A stretch of 64,000 nucleotides of DNA from Eumeta japonica. Lineage: Eukaryota; Arthropoda; Insecta; Lepidoptera; Psychidae. The notes beneath the pieces were generated by a model. The model searched no databases, was not told the DNA's origin, and worked only from the letters and a program-made list of their open reading frames with translations. Below, piece after piece: positions 47,841 to 60,600 of the stretch. The DNA lies in assembly GCA_005406025.1 (NCBI GenBank), contig BGZK01000006.1, positions 496,001 to 560,000 on the forward strand, read 5' to 3'. The first letter of the stretch is position 1. Each line of letters starts with the position of its first letter. A program made the position numbers and the translations under genes.

Positions 47841-50800
47841 AAGTGAACGCGATTACTTTATTTTACGTTGAGATAATTAACACATTTTAGCATTAGATTA
47901 GGCGTATGGCGAGAGTAGCTAATGCTTCGGGCGTCGAGCGTTGTGAGGAGCCCCGCACACCCACGTCGGCGAGTGTATTTTTTGATATGAACATCTATAT
48001 GCATGCGGGGGGAGCTCGAGGGCTGATGCGTGGTGATCACGAAACGTAACGTTACACAAGCGATACATATAATGTGACCATCATTTCATTTTTTGTCAAA
48101 AAGGGACTTTGAAAAAAAATTCGCAACTGTATCACAAAAAATAAAACCACTGCTTGTTTCGTACGTAACGACAACGGTGACTCGAGTCAGAACAAACGCG
48201 CCGACGCGCTTAAATGGCTTACGCCGGCTGAATCGTGAGAGATGTATGTGTTTTTTATCAATTAAAAATCACTTTTCCTTGACCTTTACTTGAAACCGAG
48301 ACAATTTAGAGTCCCGAAGCTTTTCTCGAAAACACCGGGACGGAGTACCGAAAAAAGGGATAGTCCCGTTTAAAAAACGGGACGTATGGTCACTTTAGAC
48401 ATAAATATACATAACACATAAGTATGCGTACACGAGAGACCTGCGAATGAGAGAGCAAAAGAAATAGAATATTTATAAATGTTTGTATAGATTTTTATAA
48501 ATAAATAAATTAAATTTTTAAATAAATGTATATTTTAAATTTGTTTTATTACTTAAATTCTCCATTTTTTGTGTTATCATTAGTTTGAGATTAATTTGTT
48601 ATTTAATTGATATCGTTAATTTGTTTAACATGTAATTTTAAAAATTTTAAAAGAATTTATTATTATTGTTTTATTTACTGTGACGTCGTCCTATTATAAT
48701 TTATTATTATTAAAACTAATAAAATTGACTTGAAATTATTTATTTTTATTACTAATTTATTGAAAGAATTCTTAAAAGTATTCGAATCGGTGACATATTA
48801 TTAAATCGAAATACACTTTCTATTTATAAATATTCTCTAATTATTATTGTATTTAAAACAATAAGAAAAATATATTGATTTTATTAAAAAACTTTTTTTT
48901 AATTATTTCATTACGTATTCACTTTATTGGCACCTATTCATTATAAATTCTAATATTAACTTAAATGTTTTACATTCAGGCGTCCCATGATTATATGATT
49001 ACTGAAATGGGAGTGTAAAAATAAATTTAATAAATACATACGTATCAATTATCGTTATAACAAATAAATTAGAAAATGTTGCTACTAAAAAACTACAAAC
49101 ATGATTTAAAAGTCAAATACATCTAAAACTATTGATCTTATAACGGTGGCCAGGCCATAAACTATGTGTTGCATCCGTAGAGGCAGGATTGTTAGATGAG
49201 TTAGATGCACTGTCAATTGAGTCAATCCACAAGCACGCATTGATAATAAATTAGGCTTCTATACTAATATTATTAAGAGGTAACGTTGTGAGTTTGTTTG
49301 TGAATGCATATGATGTAAACTTTTTATGACACTTCATAAGTCAGGTTATATCTGAAAATGAATATTTTGCCTAAATATGAAAATTTTAAAAAAAAACGTC
49401 ATATTCAAGAACTTTTGATAGATCAGAGTGAAATTTACTATAGATTAAAACTGTACGGTCAAATACCAACTTTCGATTTAAGTCGTCTTTTATTTCATTA
49501 TTCTCTAAATTAAATATGAGGAAATAAAAAAAAAATACCGAAAAGGTGTAAAACAGGCCAATTCCGAGATTGGCAATAATGTATTTTTTTTTGCTAAAGC
49601 CTTGAACATAAGAGTATTAAAAGCTTTTCACTTGAAATTCTCATCGTTTTTAGAAATCCTAGAATATCTGGTGCTTAATTGAGGGTTATCTCTGGAATTG
49701 CAGAATCGACTTTAAAAATCCTTTTACAGACCAAAATGCGATTCCGATACCGTCTGATTCCATTTCGATTCCGATTCCGACTCCGACCGCGAATTCCAAT
49801 TCCAATTCGTGGGTATGTAGATACGTTTTCGGATATTAATGAAAAAATATATTTATATGTCGTGATTCATATAAATAAATTTGCATAGTGATTTGTAAGT
49901 ATAGCGTGTTTCATACTAGACATTACAGTAAAGTGTAAAAGTTCGTGGATTGAGAAAAATCCTCGAACACTAAATATTACGCAACGTAACAATGTGTTCA
50001 AAATAGACTTAAATTCATGGTTTTATTTCAAATGAGTCATAAGACTATTTTTAGATTTTGACTAATAAATAATCAGAATTTCTCTACTTTCAGAAAACAT
50101 TTTGGAAAAAAATACAGGGAAAAATTTGATAATGATACAAGTGTAGCATAAAAAGAAAGTGAATTTGGGTAGAACGCAATGAATGACAAAAAACTGAAAC
50201 CTATGTAATAACGACATGGGCTCTAAGACAGAAAAAAGGGCGAAGCATTTTAACCGATGAATGGGATCTTGACGTGGACGACGACGCCTTATAACCTCTG
50301 CCAAAACTTTACAAATGTGTATTACCAAAGTAACAAGTTTAAAGTTTTTTTTTTCAATTCAGAGCTGCATGACATAAATTACAGTATTCGAGTATTGGTT
50401 GACTTACGACTAAGATAAGGATTTTTCGATTCAAATCAAAAATATCTTTATTTCGTTGGTAATGAAATTACACTTGAAATACATCATTAATAAATTCTTT
50501 TCGACATTTTCTCCCATTCCAATTAATGATTACAAAAGGACTAACGAAATCTATTCAGTAACGCGTGTTTCCGTTACACAATAATTTTTCATGCTTTTGT
50601 CATGTCCTGGCTGAAATTCATACGAGGCTAACTCGAAAATGTAATTGGAATCCAAATAAAAATGATTCAAAATCATAAGAATAAGTTATTGTGTGCACAG
50701 AATTTGCTAACACGTTATCTAATAGGGAGTTTCCAATTATAAGGTCATAAATAAGTTTACCCGTAAATTAGGTTAAGAAAGTATGTTTGACATTGGCGAT

Positions 50801-51399
50801 TCTACAAGTTGATATACTAAATACAATATATTTGAATTTTATTATAGTTGAAATAAATCCAAGCAATATACATAACAATTATTACTATATTAACTTTTTT
50901 TCCAGATACTACAATAAATATTATGCGATATTCAAGTACTGTTTTATAATAATGTTGATCAAATCCGTTCTTTTAAAAGTATATTCCTTATATAATATTT
51001 ATCATACCGAGTAAGGAAATGCTTGTGAGGTCTTTATCGAGTTAGTCTCAAATGTTACAATCCGAACTACGTAACTACTGTCTTGTAGATTTATCATAAA
51101 TTTTGTTATCCTTTCAAAATTTACATTTCTTCTTTGAAAGATGTAGAAGATATGGAATATTAAATACGAGAAAAATAAGATTCCATTACTATTTTTTTTA
51201 ATTATCTCGCATTTTATTTGCAAGCGCACCGCCCCCATTTAGTGTCACAGGGACGCAAATTAGGATTTACAGTTTTTTTTTTTTTAATTCATTTATTAAT
51301 AAGCTTTATTTAGTTAATTAGTTTACGTCAGTTTCCCAATATCCTTACTCAATACAGGACGCGGTCGTGTAAGTAGTATCGATAATCACACACACTCAC
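47841..51399. other. AT-rich stretch downstream of the last visible myosin exon
   Basis: No coding exon recognised. If the myosin gene continues to the left this is intron. A very AT-rich zone spans about 48440-48960. It includes the hexamer tract at 49740-49810. Confidence 0.45.
49740..49810. repeat. GATTCC hexamer tract
   Basis: The clearest of the hexamer tracts: GATTCCGATACCGTCTGATT, then CCATTTCGATTCCGATTCCG, ACTCCGACCGC and GAATTCCAATTCCAATTC, with an unmistakable 6-base period. It gives an RFR-rich artificial peptide in one plus frame. Confidence 0.75.
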
Positions 51400-51538
51400 C
51401 TGCGTGAGGCCTAGCCGGTAGCTGGTGACGTCCAGATCTAGGGCTAACAGCATGTCGTCCACCAATTGTCGTTCCGAGAGCGGCGCGCCCGTGGGCTCCT
51501 CCTTTCCCGTGTCCCCCGAGTAAGCGAGGAGTCGATAC
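51400..51538 (-). CDS. Myo18: Myo18 exon, converter part 2, last exon visible
   Basis: Reads YRLLAYSGDTGKEEPTGAPL, then SERQLVDDMLLALDLDVTSY and RLGLTQ at a strong donor CAG/GTGAGT. The next exon should open with V-F-F-R-A-G-like sequence; it was not found in the 51 kb to the left. Reading through the donor would add 16 residues and stop at about 51349. Confidence 0.92.
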
Positions 51539-54500
51539 CTTTGAGTTAAAATATTACTCGTTTCATATTTGATCTTTTTAGTTTTTATCGCAATCGAATA
51601 CAATTCATAATTTTCAAAGCGAACCACAGGAAAATAAAGCATGTAAAACGCTACAAAGAGATACGAGAATTGTATAATGACCTTCTAGCGAATTCGGCCA
51701 GCGGCATGTGCTCAGGGAATCCTTGTTTGTACAATCTTGCGGCGTCCAGTAGTTGGAAACCACGAAACTAAACAAACACAAACATTTGTTAGAACCATAA
51801 TAATTATTATATTTAATCTCATTTATTAAATTATAACCATTTATCTAACGTTTTGTTGAACACCAGTAAAATAATTGTATTTATATTTTATTTAATACTT
51901 ATTAAAAAGAATAAATGAAGATATTTTATTATATCATCTGCTTGGAAGAGATCTGATTCAAAAATCGAACAAAATATAATTTATCATACGTAAAAATAAA
52001 ATGTTCCCATAAACGTTCCAGATGAGGGCAAAAAACAATAAACCAATTCAATTTGTGACTGCTACTTAAATCGTCATATACGCGTATGAAGTACAATATT
52101 TATACCAATATTGTTTTTCATAAACCATGAAATGAAACAACAAAACAAATTATTACTTTATTGTATATTTTTCAGAGCTTGATAAATTCGTGATAAACTA
52201 GAGACGAAACGTTACAAATCAACAATGGTTTAATTCTTTATAAACTTGAAATGCTAACCTACAAATCAACCCTAATTCATTGCATTTATCCACAAGTTAC
52301 TTAAAACTCTGAGTTAACACCAACTTTTCTAAAATAACAATATAGCATACTCCCACATGGTAAATGAATAAAATACTTTTCCGATTACAATATAATTCAG
52401 CGACAAAAAAGGAAAATAATTTCAAATAACCGATGAAATACGATCACGAATCATTCGTACCTGGGACCTTAGAAGCGGAACATTGACATCTCCGCTGTCG
52501 TCGTGCGCCTGGCTCATGAGCAGGCAGCACACGAACTGCAGGCCGCCGGCGCCGCAGCGGCGCAGCGTGTCCACGATGCCGTCGGCCACGAACTTGGCTT
52601 GCAGCGCTGTCGAACGGCGCTTCATGCCCGTCCGTGCCTGCGTTGCAGTTGGATCTTTCTACTATTGGCAGTACTTGCCGGTACTGATATCGTTTACGTT
52701 CATAAGCTCTCACTGTGAAGAGTGTCTGCACACCAATGTTCTAGAGTGCCAGCAGCAACGATTTGAAATTAAATCGGCGGTTTTGGTTGTCTTAACTATA
52801 ATAATTTCGTCTACCATTAGCATTGACGGCAATAGACAGTTTTTTAGTACAAGATTGATTTACTTGTTCAATTTTGCAATGAAGAACTTGTCTTTACTGC
52901 GCGTTATTACCAATCCGTATAAAAATATAGACTGGTCATAAGTATAATTCGTTAACGTCAGCAATCACAATCAATCAACTTGCCTTTAAGGTTGATTCGA
53001 TATAACCGAATAAGCTAACATCAATCACTTAGATCCCTGTAAACACAATGTTTTTTTGGTGATACTTTCATCAAATATTTGGCTCGGTTGTTCCATATAA
53101 ATTACATGAATAAATGGCACGTTATGCAACTCGTCTTACAATTGATGTATAAATAGCGTGAGCTAATATTGTTTTACGGTCTTTATAAGAAGACCGAAAA
53201 ACAATGTACATTTAGTGACATATTACAGGAAGTATTGGTTTTTGTGTTAATATTATAGATACGTTTTTCGTTTGAAACAACGGTTATGGAAGGCGTGGTG
53301 TGCCATCTTTTCGTCACCTTTATATTGTTTAATTCAAAAATTACTGGCCGTCAACGTGATGTATGCACATTTGTAATATGATTGTGTGGCGCCTGTGAAC
53401 GTCTGCTGTTCCAGGTGGCGAAAACGTTTATCGGAACTAAAGTGAAGAAATAAAAACAATCCTCTTAGTTCTTTTATAGATTTAATCGATTGATCAGATA
53501 CTGAATAAAGTGGTGATTTCAAAAAAAGAAGAATTGACAGACGTACATAACTTTTGATAAGCTGAAGCTTATGGCAGAAAAGCTGGAATAATATATTAAT
53601 TTAATTTATCACTTAGACGGAGTTCGGGACGTTTTGTTTCGAATGCGTCAGTGCACAAAGTACACATTAAATTTCACGAAAGACACTAGCGTAGATATAT
53701 ATACAAAATAGTCTTAATACGTCTAGCTCCATTAATTCAATTTTAACAATTCAAGAACAAGAAAACAAAACTCCGGATCAAAAAGCCGGAATACAAATAA
53801 AAATACAACGAAACGACTTTTTGAAATAATTTTTATACCTCAATTGATATTAACTTTATTGTTATTATTAGCCTTTTCTTGTCCATGTGATGCGACCGTT
53901 TGTTTTTGCGTATACAGACATATTGAATAAATAAAATTACCGGCGGTGAGCGTCCGCCGTATGGAGGAGGCGCGGCGCAGCGTGGCCGCGTCACCGACCG
54001 CAGCGCTCCAGGCGCCCACCCCGCATGCGCCGCGGGACCACGTCGAGAGGCGGGATGTTTCTTCACTGTTGAATATAAATTTAGAGACAGTTCCACAAAT
54101 AACTCATTAAAGAAAAAACATATTTTGATTGTATATATATTTTTGTAATATATTTTAGTACATTTTTTTTTATATATTTTAATACATATTTTTGATAGTG
54201 AATAATAATATACTTGTGTAACAAATTTAAAAGCATTATCTCCTATCCCGTAATATAAATATTTACGATGTTTGAATGGTTCCGAAAGCATAAATTATAG
54301 CATATTTATTAGTTTCGGAACAATATTTTTTTAAAATTGATACAGAAATGCATATGAATCTATTATGACTACGCTAAAAGAGCCTATTTTCGTTAAACAC
54401 ACGACATTTAATATCATAAACAATAAACCTGTGGCGGATCAATGACTGAGAACGCTGCTTTGAAATCGAAAGATTCCGGTTCTATCTTGACCGCGGGCGA

Positions 54501-57500
54501 TTAACCAATTAGTTTCTAACTTCAGACACATTGAAAAACCGGTCAGTGCGTCGGAGAGCACGTCGAACGGTCGGTCTCAGGCAACGTCATCGCAATAGTG
54601 ATAACGACCTTTAGCAGTCCCCGAGCCGCGACGGTGCGTCGTGGAAGGCTTAACATCCATGGCCCTCGACTCGAAATTAAAAAAGTTTGAAAGATGGTAG
54701 GGCCTCAGCAGCGGGCAGCGAAAATATTACATTTATGCTCCGTATTCATTGTTTTTACATGTCACATCTCCCATCCTGCGGAAGGATTGATTACATGATA
54801 ACATTTTAAAGTGAAAATATTGCATATTCGAAATAAATACTAAAAAAATTTGGTTGTCTGTAAAATCAGTTTACGAGCGATAATTTTACGTGATAACGTC
54901 ATAAGAAAATTGCATACTTTTATGAATTGAATTGAATTAGTATCATTTGCCGCAATCGTTGCTGTAATAAACAATGGAAACAACATTAACTTTTCACTTC
55001 ACTTTATAAACAATTGACATAACAGTTCACGTGTAAGTTCTGTGCAGTCGCTGTTTCTCGTAGTATGCGCCCGAGTAGAAACTCGGGCGCATCGGCCGAT
55101 GGAGTGGCATCTTGTTCCGCGCTCTCGCTTGCACGCTCGGTTTAGGCGGAACTCGACATTGAGTCATGCTTTTTCGTGCGTGCAGCCGGCGTTCATCGAT
55201 TTATAAGACGTTATCACGTCAAAAAATTATTAAAGTCTAGCCAGTCAAAATTTGACACGTCCCTTTTTTTATAATATAACTTTGTGAATATTGAACACTG
55301 CATACTTTTGACTTTCCTGTAGCAACGCGAGAGCTTTCTTGCTTACTGGATTCTCCCGGCTGGCTTTCACCCACCCGGTCACGTCGTATAGAACGGGGTT
55401 GGTACCCCTAGAAAACAAGTATTATAAAACCAAAGAACATAAATACATATACAAATAATATGCATACAGGAGAGACTTTTAAGATTTTCTTACACACAGG
55501 AGATCAGATTTTCTTTGACATACGTTAGTAGCAAGAGGCGTACACTTACATATTCAAATACGTTTTCTATTCGAATTTCCGCCAAATGTATTGTACGGAA
55601 AGCGAACGCGATAAAGATACATTACAATATTACAACCTTCTTCAATAAAATACCTGTAAATGTTGCAAAACGAACTGCCTGACGTGTGGTGCCTTCTTGA
55701 TGAGGTACTGCGTGTGGTGCGGCGGGCCGTAGTGCGCCATCACGCGCTCCAGGAACGTGTCGTCCGACGAACCGGGGTACATCGATTCCTCGTCTAGCAG
55801 CCTGAGGACGAGGTCAACACTCGAGTGAAAATAATTATTGTTAGAGGCTTGTAAGTGATAATTTATTGGACAATTCATCGAATATTAGCATATATGCTAT
55901 ATATTATTTTTTTAATATAATATGAATAAACAATTATGCTCAAGAGAGTCGAATTAGGTGTGAAAATTTTAAAATCTTTGAGGAAATAAACGATTCATGT
56001 ATTAGAATCAATTACTTTTATTAAGAAATAAAACTACCGTTAATGTGTTTTATATTTAATTTTAAGCATTTAAGTCGGAAAAAATGTGTGCTAGATCACA
56101 ATGTATTAAAAATTAATAAAAGTAATTTTTAGCGTTACATGATTTGAGAAAGTAATTAAAGCCCTACATGGTTACAGCGAAATAGGCCGTACGCCCCAAA
56201 TATCTAAGTACATAGTATTATTTCTCACCATAATAAACCTCGTCTATCGCATTCCCTCAAATCAGTCTGTGAGCTGCGAACAATTGTGTTCTGCGGCGCT
56301 TTGTCCAGGAGATCTATCATAGGACCGGGGTTCACTGTCTCCGAGAGCCAATCTGTAACGACATAGGTTTGATATTTAAAGTGTTTATGAAATAAATATT
56401 GAAAAACAGTGCATTTATTAATTCTAAAAAGGAAGTTGCATACTTTTATTAACGAAAATTAAAAAATGTATAATGACGCCGAGGTGAACGAGTGTAGTTT
56501 ATGCGCAACATAGATTGGAATAAAATAGTGTAGAAAGTCCAAGTTTTAACTTGATTACCTTCCTCACCGCCGTCGTCAGCCAACGTTATGCCCTCTTGCG
56601 CGTACCGTTCTCTTGGAGCCACGAGCATGGCATCGTGGAACACAGCTTGCAGTCGCTCCTATAAAATGTTGGTTTGTTGCTTAAAACATTAGTTTATAAT
56701 GTATACAACGGGCTCCATTCTGAGTTATAATTTTATTGAGGAATAATAAAAAAATAATATTCATATCAATAACTAGCTGGCCCGGCAGACATTGTTCTGC
56801 CGCTTTTTTGTTTATTCTTTCAATCCCGATTTCGCTACCAGTCACAATTCCGACTTAGACGAAGCCGGGAGTAAAGATTATATAAAAGGATGTTTGTATA
56901 GATCAAATCGATAAGCTCAGAAACTATTTGACCGATCATTATGAATACTGGTACATGTACATGTATCGGTTGAGCGATACGGAAGTCAGTACATCGCAGC
57001 GCCACCTGGTGGCGAGTTGCGTCAATGGGGATAGCATAAAAACCTTTTCCGTGAAAAAATACCTTCATCACTATATAGGCACCTGTTTCGCATATCAATA
57101 CCATTTTCAAAAAAATGTATAGAATAAATTTTATTAAATATCTACAAAAGAATAATCATTGTGTACTTGTCGTTATAAAATAAAGATTTGCTACAAACAA
57201 GTAATATATATTCATTATCGTTAGAATTCGAAGTACGCATCATGTAATTTTTAAAATATTAAACAAAAAATTGAAATGGGACTAGATTTTGACATAAAAT
57301 ATCCTTCTCTAAGTTTCGATGTCATCATCAAAATAACTTTGCATCACTTGAAAGCAATAAAAAAGTTTTACCTGCAGGTAATTTGAAAGCAATTTAGAAA
57401 GAGAAGCGCCGCTCTGTTGGCCGGCGCACATCGGGTTGTCGGCGCCGGGCGAGTCCAGCAGCAGTATGGAGGCCGTGGTGCGGGCCGACGTCGACAGGCT

Positions 57501-57619
57501 CCTGGGGGTGTTAGCCAGTGATGGTTTGAGGGAAAACCAATGCATAGACATATTGAAGGACAAACTTTTTTGACATGAATGTAGTGATTATTTCTATTCT
57601 TACTTACATTAAAAACAAG

Positions 57620-57654
<35 letters not shown>

Positions 57655-60600
57655 TATGTACGCACACGAGTAGTGATACTTAAATGCATATGAAAAATGT
57701 GATTTTGAGTTTGGTAAGCATCCGTCTAATTCAGAGTCGCCAAAAATATGTGCTTAGAGATTCAAAAAATTATCACAAATAATTTATGTTAAAAAGTTAT
57801 ATGTGTGTTTTTCTGCGTCGTTAATATATTTTTATTCGTAAGAACAAAAATATTTACATAAATATCACTTTAAATCTTGATACATAATTTTCACAATAAA
57901 ATAATAAATATACACTACAATATAAATATAAACACCAATGTAAAATACCAGTCATGTCCATAAAATTCTTATATATGAATACATAATTATTTTTACTCGA
58001 TATCTATTTATGCTGTTACTTATGTTTACAACAAGCAATGCATGCAATCACAACTAACTGTAATAGAATACACGCATGCGCGTCGGGTTTCCAAATTGTC
58101 ATTTGAAACCAACTTTACGGCGTCTTACATCGACGAGCACAACTTCCATAACTTATTAAATTACTTTCTGATTTCTTCACCCTAACGTGCCTAAGAAAGG
58201 TGAATAAATTGCCGTTTTAGTTGACGTCCTACCGCAGTAATATAGATTTTCACGAATTACGATATTTGTAATTGGACATAAGTAAATACCTATTGACGAG
58301 CGCCGCGATCATGTTGAAAGCTTCGTTATACAGCCCTGTGATGAACGCGTCCAAAGCTTCGGCACCGGTCAGTTCTTTCTCGTTCGACGGTGATGGCGTT
58401 CTAAAATTGGTAAACACAACGTTACGTTGTAAGTTTAATTACCTAGTGTGGAAGGTTCTAATTGACTTACGCGATACGGCCATTTTATGACACTTAAACA
58501 ACATAAAACATACGTTCTGTATATGGTTGTACATAGAACGTACCTTTCTACCATAGACGAAGAATTTGAATATGGAAAGTGTATTATAAACGTGAGGGCC
58601 GTTATTTTAATGAGTCGTTACGTCTATGACGTAATGAAAAAAAAATTAGGAATCATTTGACATCATTGCGAGACAAAATACGGCCATTAGTATGAAATAT
58701 TAACCTATAAGACGGGCGGTTGGGGTGAGCCTGCGGCGAAGGTGGCGCCGGCGCAGAGAACAGGGCCCTCGTCAATTGCTCACCGGCGACACCCAGCAGT
58801 CTAGCCGCCCGTTCTCCGCAAGCCGTCGACGCGAACTGATGACGTACCGCGCACCCTGGTGGCGCTGAATGGAAAAATTATTTTCGAAATCGATAACAAC
58901 TCCTCGAGAACAGTTTCAATTATTTTAAATAAGAACTCTTTGCTATATAGACGTTACTGTGATGAAATCAAGAAATTATTATCGTTTACTAATTGTCCGT
59001 GTAAAATATAAATCAATGAACGATTTTTCGTATATAAATACACAGTTGCAAAAATTGCCTGCTCCAAGTTCGCCAATTACAAAGCGATCTCAACGAAAAT
59101 ATAGAACAAATAATTATACCAAACGTTTTGGATAAATTTGCATCAAAACTCACACTTAGTAGTGCCAGCCCATCCTAAATGACAAACCGCCGCCAATATC
59201 TTCCAAATGCTCATCTGTTCCAGCTCGGTTACGCCGAGGGTCTTGAGGGCCTCTTTCAACGATGAGAACTCCGTCGGCGCATCGGCCTTCTCGCCGTTGC
59301 CGACGAAAGGATTGGGGACGTTGATGGGCGCCTGATCTAGGAGCAGCTCCCGTCTCAGCCGCCCGTCGCAGCCGTGCACGAGGCTTGAACGAAGAAAAAT
59401 AAAATTCATTTTTAAATCAATGTATACTCCACTTGTGCAGACATAAATAATAGTGATTTAAAATTAAATGGGACATTCACAGCGGCGTGCTTCAAACTCT
59501 CATTTGCTTATTGTTAACTGCTAACTATTAAAGTTAAAAACTAAACATGTCGAAATATCAGTGATCTTAGAAGTATTGGCATTTGTGACATTAATTTAAT
59601 GTCACAAATGTCAATATCTTTAAAACCAACTTAATCAACTGCCACTTGTGAAGTTAAAACAGTGTATTTTGATACGTTACGTTTTTGATTTTCACAGTCA
59701 ACTATACAAATAAAAGTTTGAAGCACACCGCTGTCAGTGTTTTTCAATAATCACGTCACAACAAAACCTATAACAATCTTTTAAATTTTCGTCAATTTGT
59801 TTCTCAAAGTGACAATACAAATAGCTAGGGAAAATTAATCGATGTTTCATGAAAAAATAGATCCCCTTTCAGATTAACATACGATTTTAAATTGGACTAA
59901 AGATAAAATTTATATCAGTCCATTGCACTATAAAAGCCCTTACAAACGAATTTATCTCATAATTACTTGTGAAGTGCTCGGAAATGTCCAGCCGCAGGTC
60001 TGAGGTCCGGCAGTAGCGTCTGTATGGAAGCGGACACCAGCGCCCCGCCCCCGTCGAAGTCGAGCGACGTCAACGACACGAACCGGGACGCGTGCGAATT
60101 AGAACCGGATCTGAAACGAGTGTCTTGCCGTCTGTATTGCTATAATTGAAGTACATCGGTTTTCAATGCGATTTTATTATTACATATACTGTCAGAATCG
60201 AACCGAATCGGTTATTGTTCTTCATATAATTTCACAAAATGATAAGAGATAACAAAACTCTGAGAGCTATTTCAAATTGTGACTAACAAAAAAAACCGGC
60301 CAAGAGCATGTCGGATCATGCTCCCTGTAGGGTTCCGAAGCCGTTACTACAAAGAAATGCATTACAGATGAAAAAATTACGTTGTTACACTTTTTTCCGT
60401 GTTTCCCGCACTGAATAGGTATAAGCACTTTTGTCGCCTATAACTAGAGAAACAAATAGATATATCGACTATTACCCTTAAACTAGTGTAAACTAAAATA
60501 CATTAGCAAAAAAGCGTATTTTCATGTCACATACGTCCTTTCGTTGGGAAGCACAGTTTATCAACAATAACTCGAAAACGGTATAGCCGATCATGTTCAA

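Noticed and set aside
49679..49888. Plus-strand frame with RFR repeats
   Set aside because: Artificial translation of the GATTCC hexamer tract.
52483..52941. 152-codon plus-strand frame
   Set aside because: Antisense shadow of the Myo18 exon at 52461-52637 extended by chance into AT-rich intron.
53833..54291. 152-codon minus-strand frame
   Set aside because: Crosses the Myo18 RRASSIRR exon in the wrong frame and runs into Tyr/Lys/Ile-rich intron sequence.
57368..57667. Minus-strand frame with a His-Thr repeat
   Set aside because: Produced by the (TG)15 microsatellite and a shadow frame of the switch-II exon.
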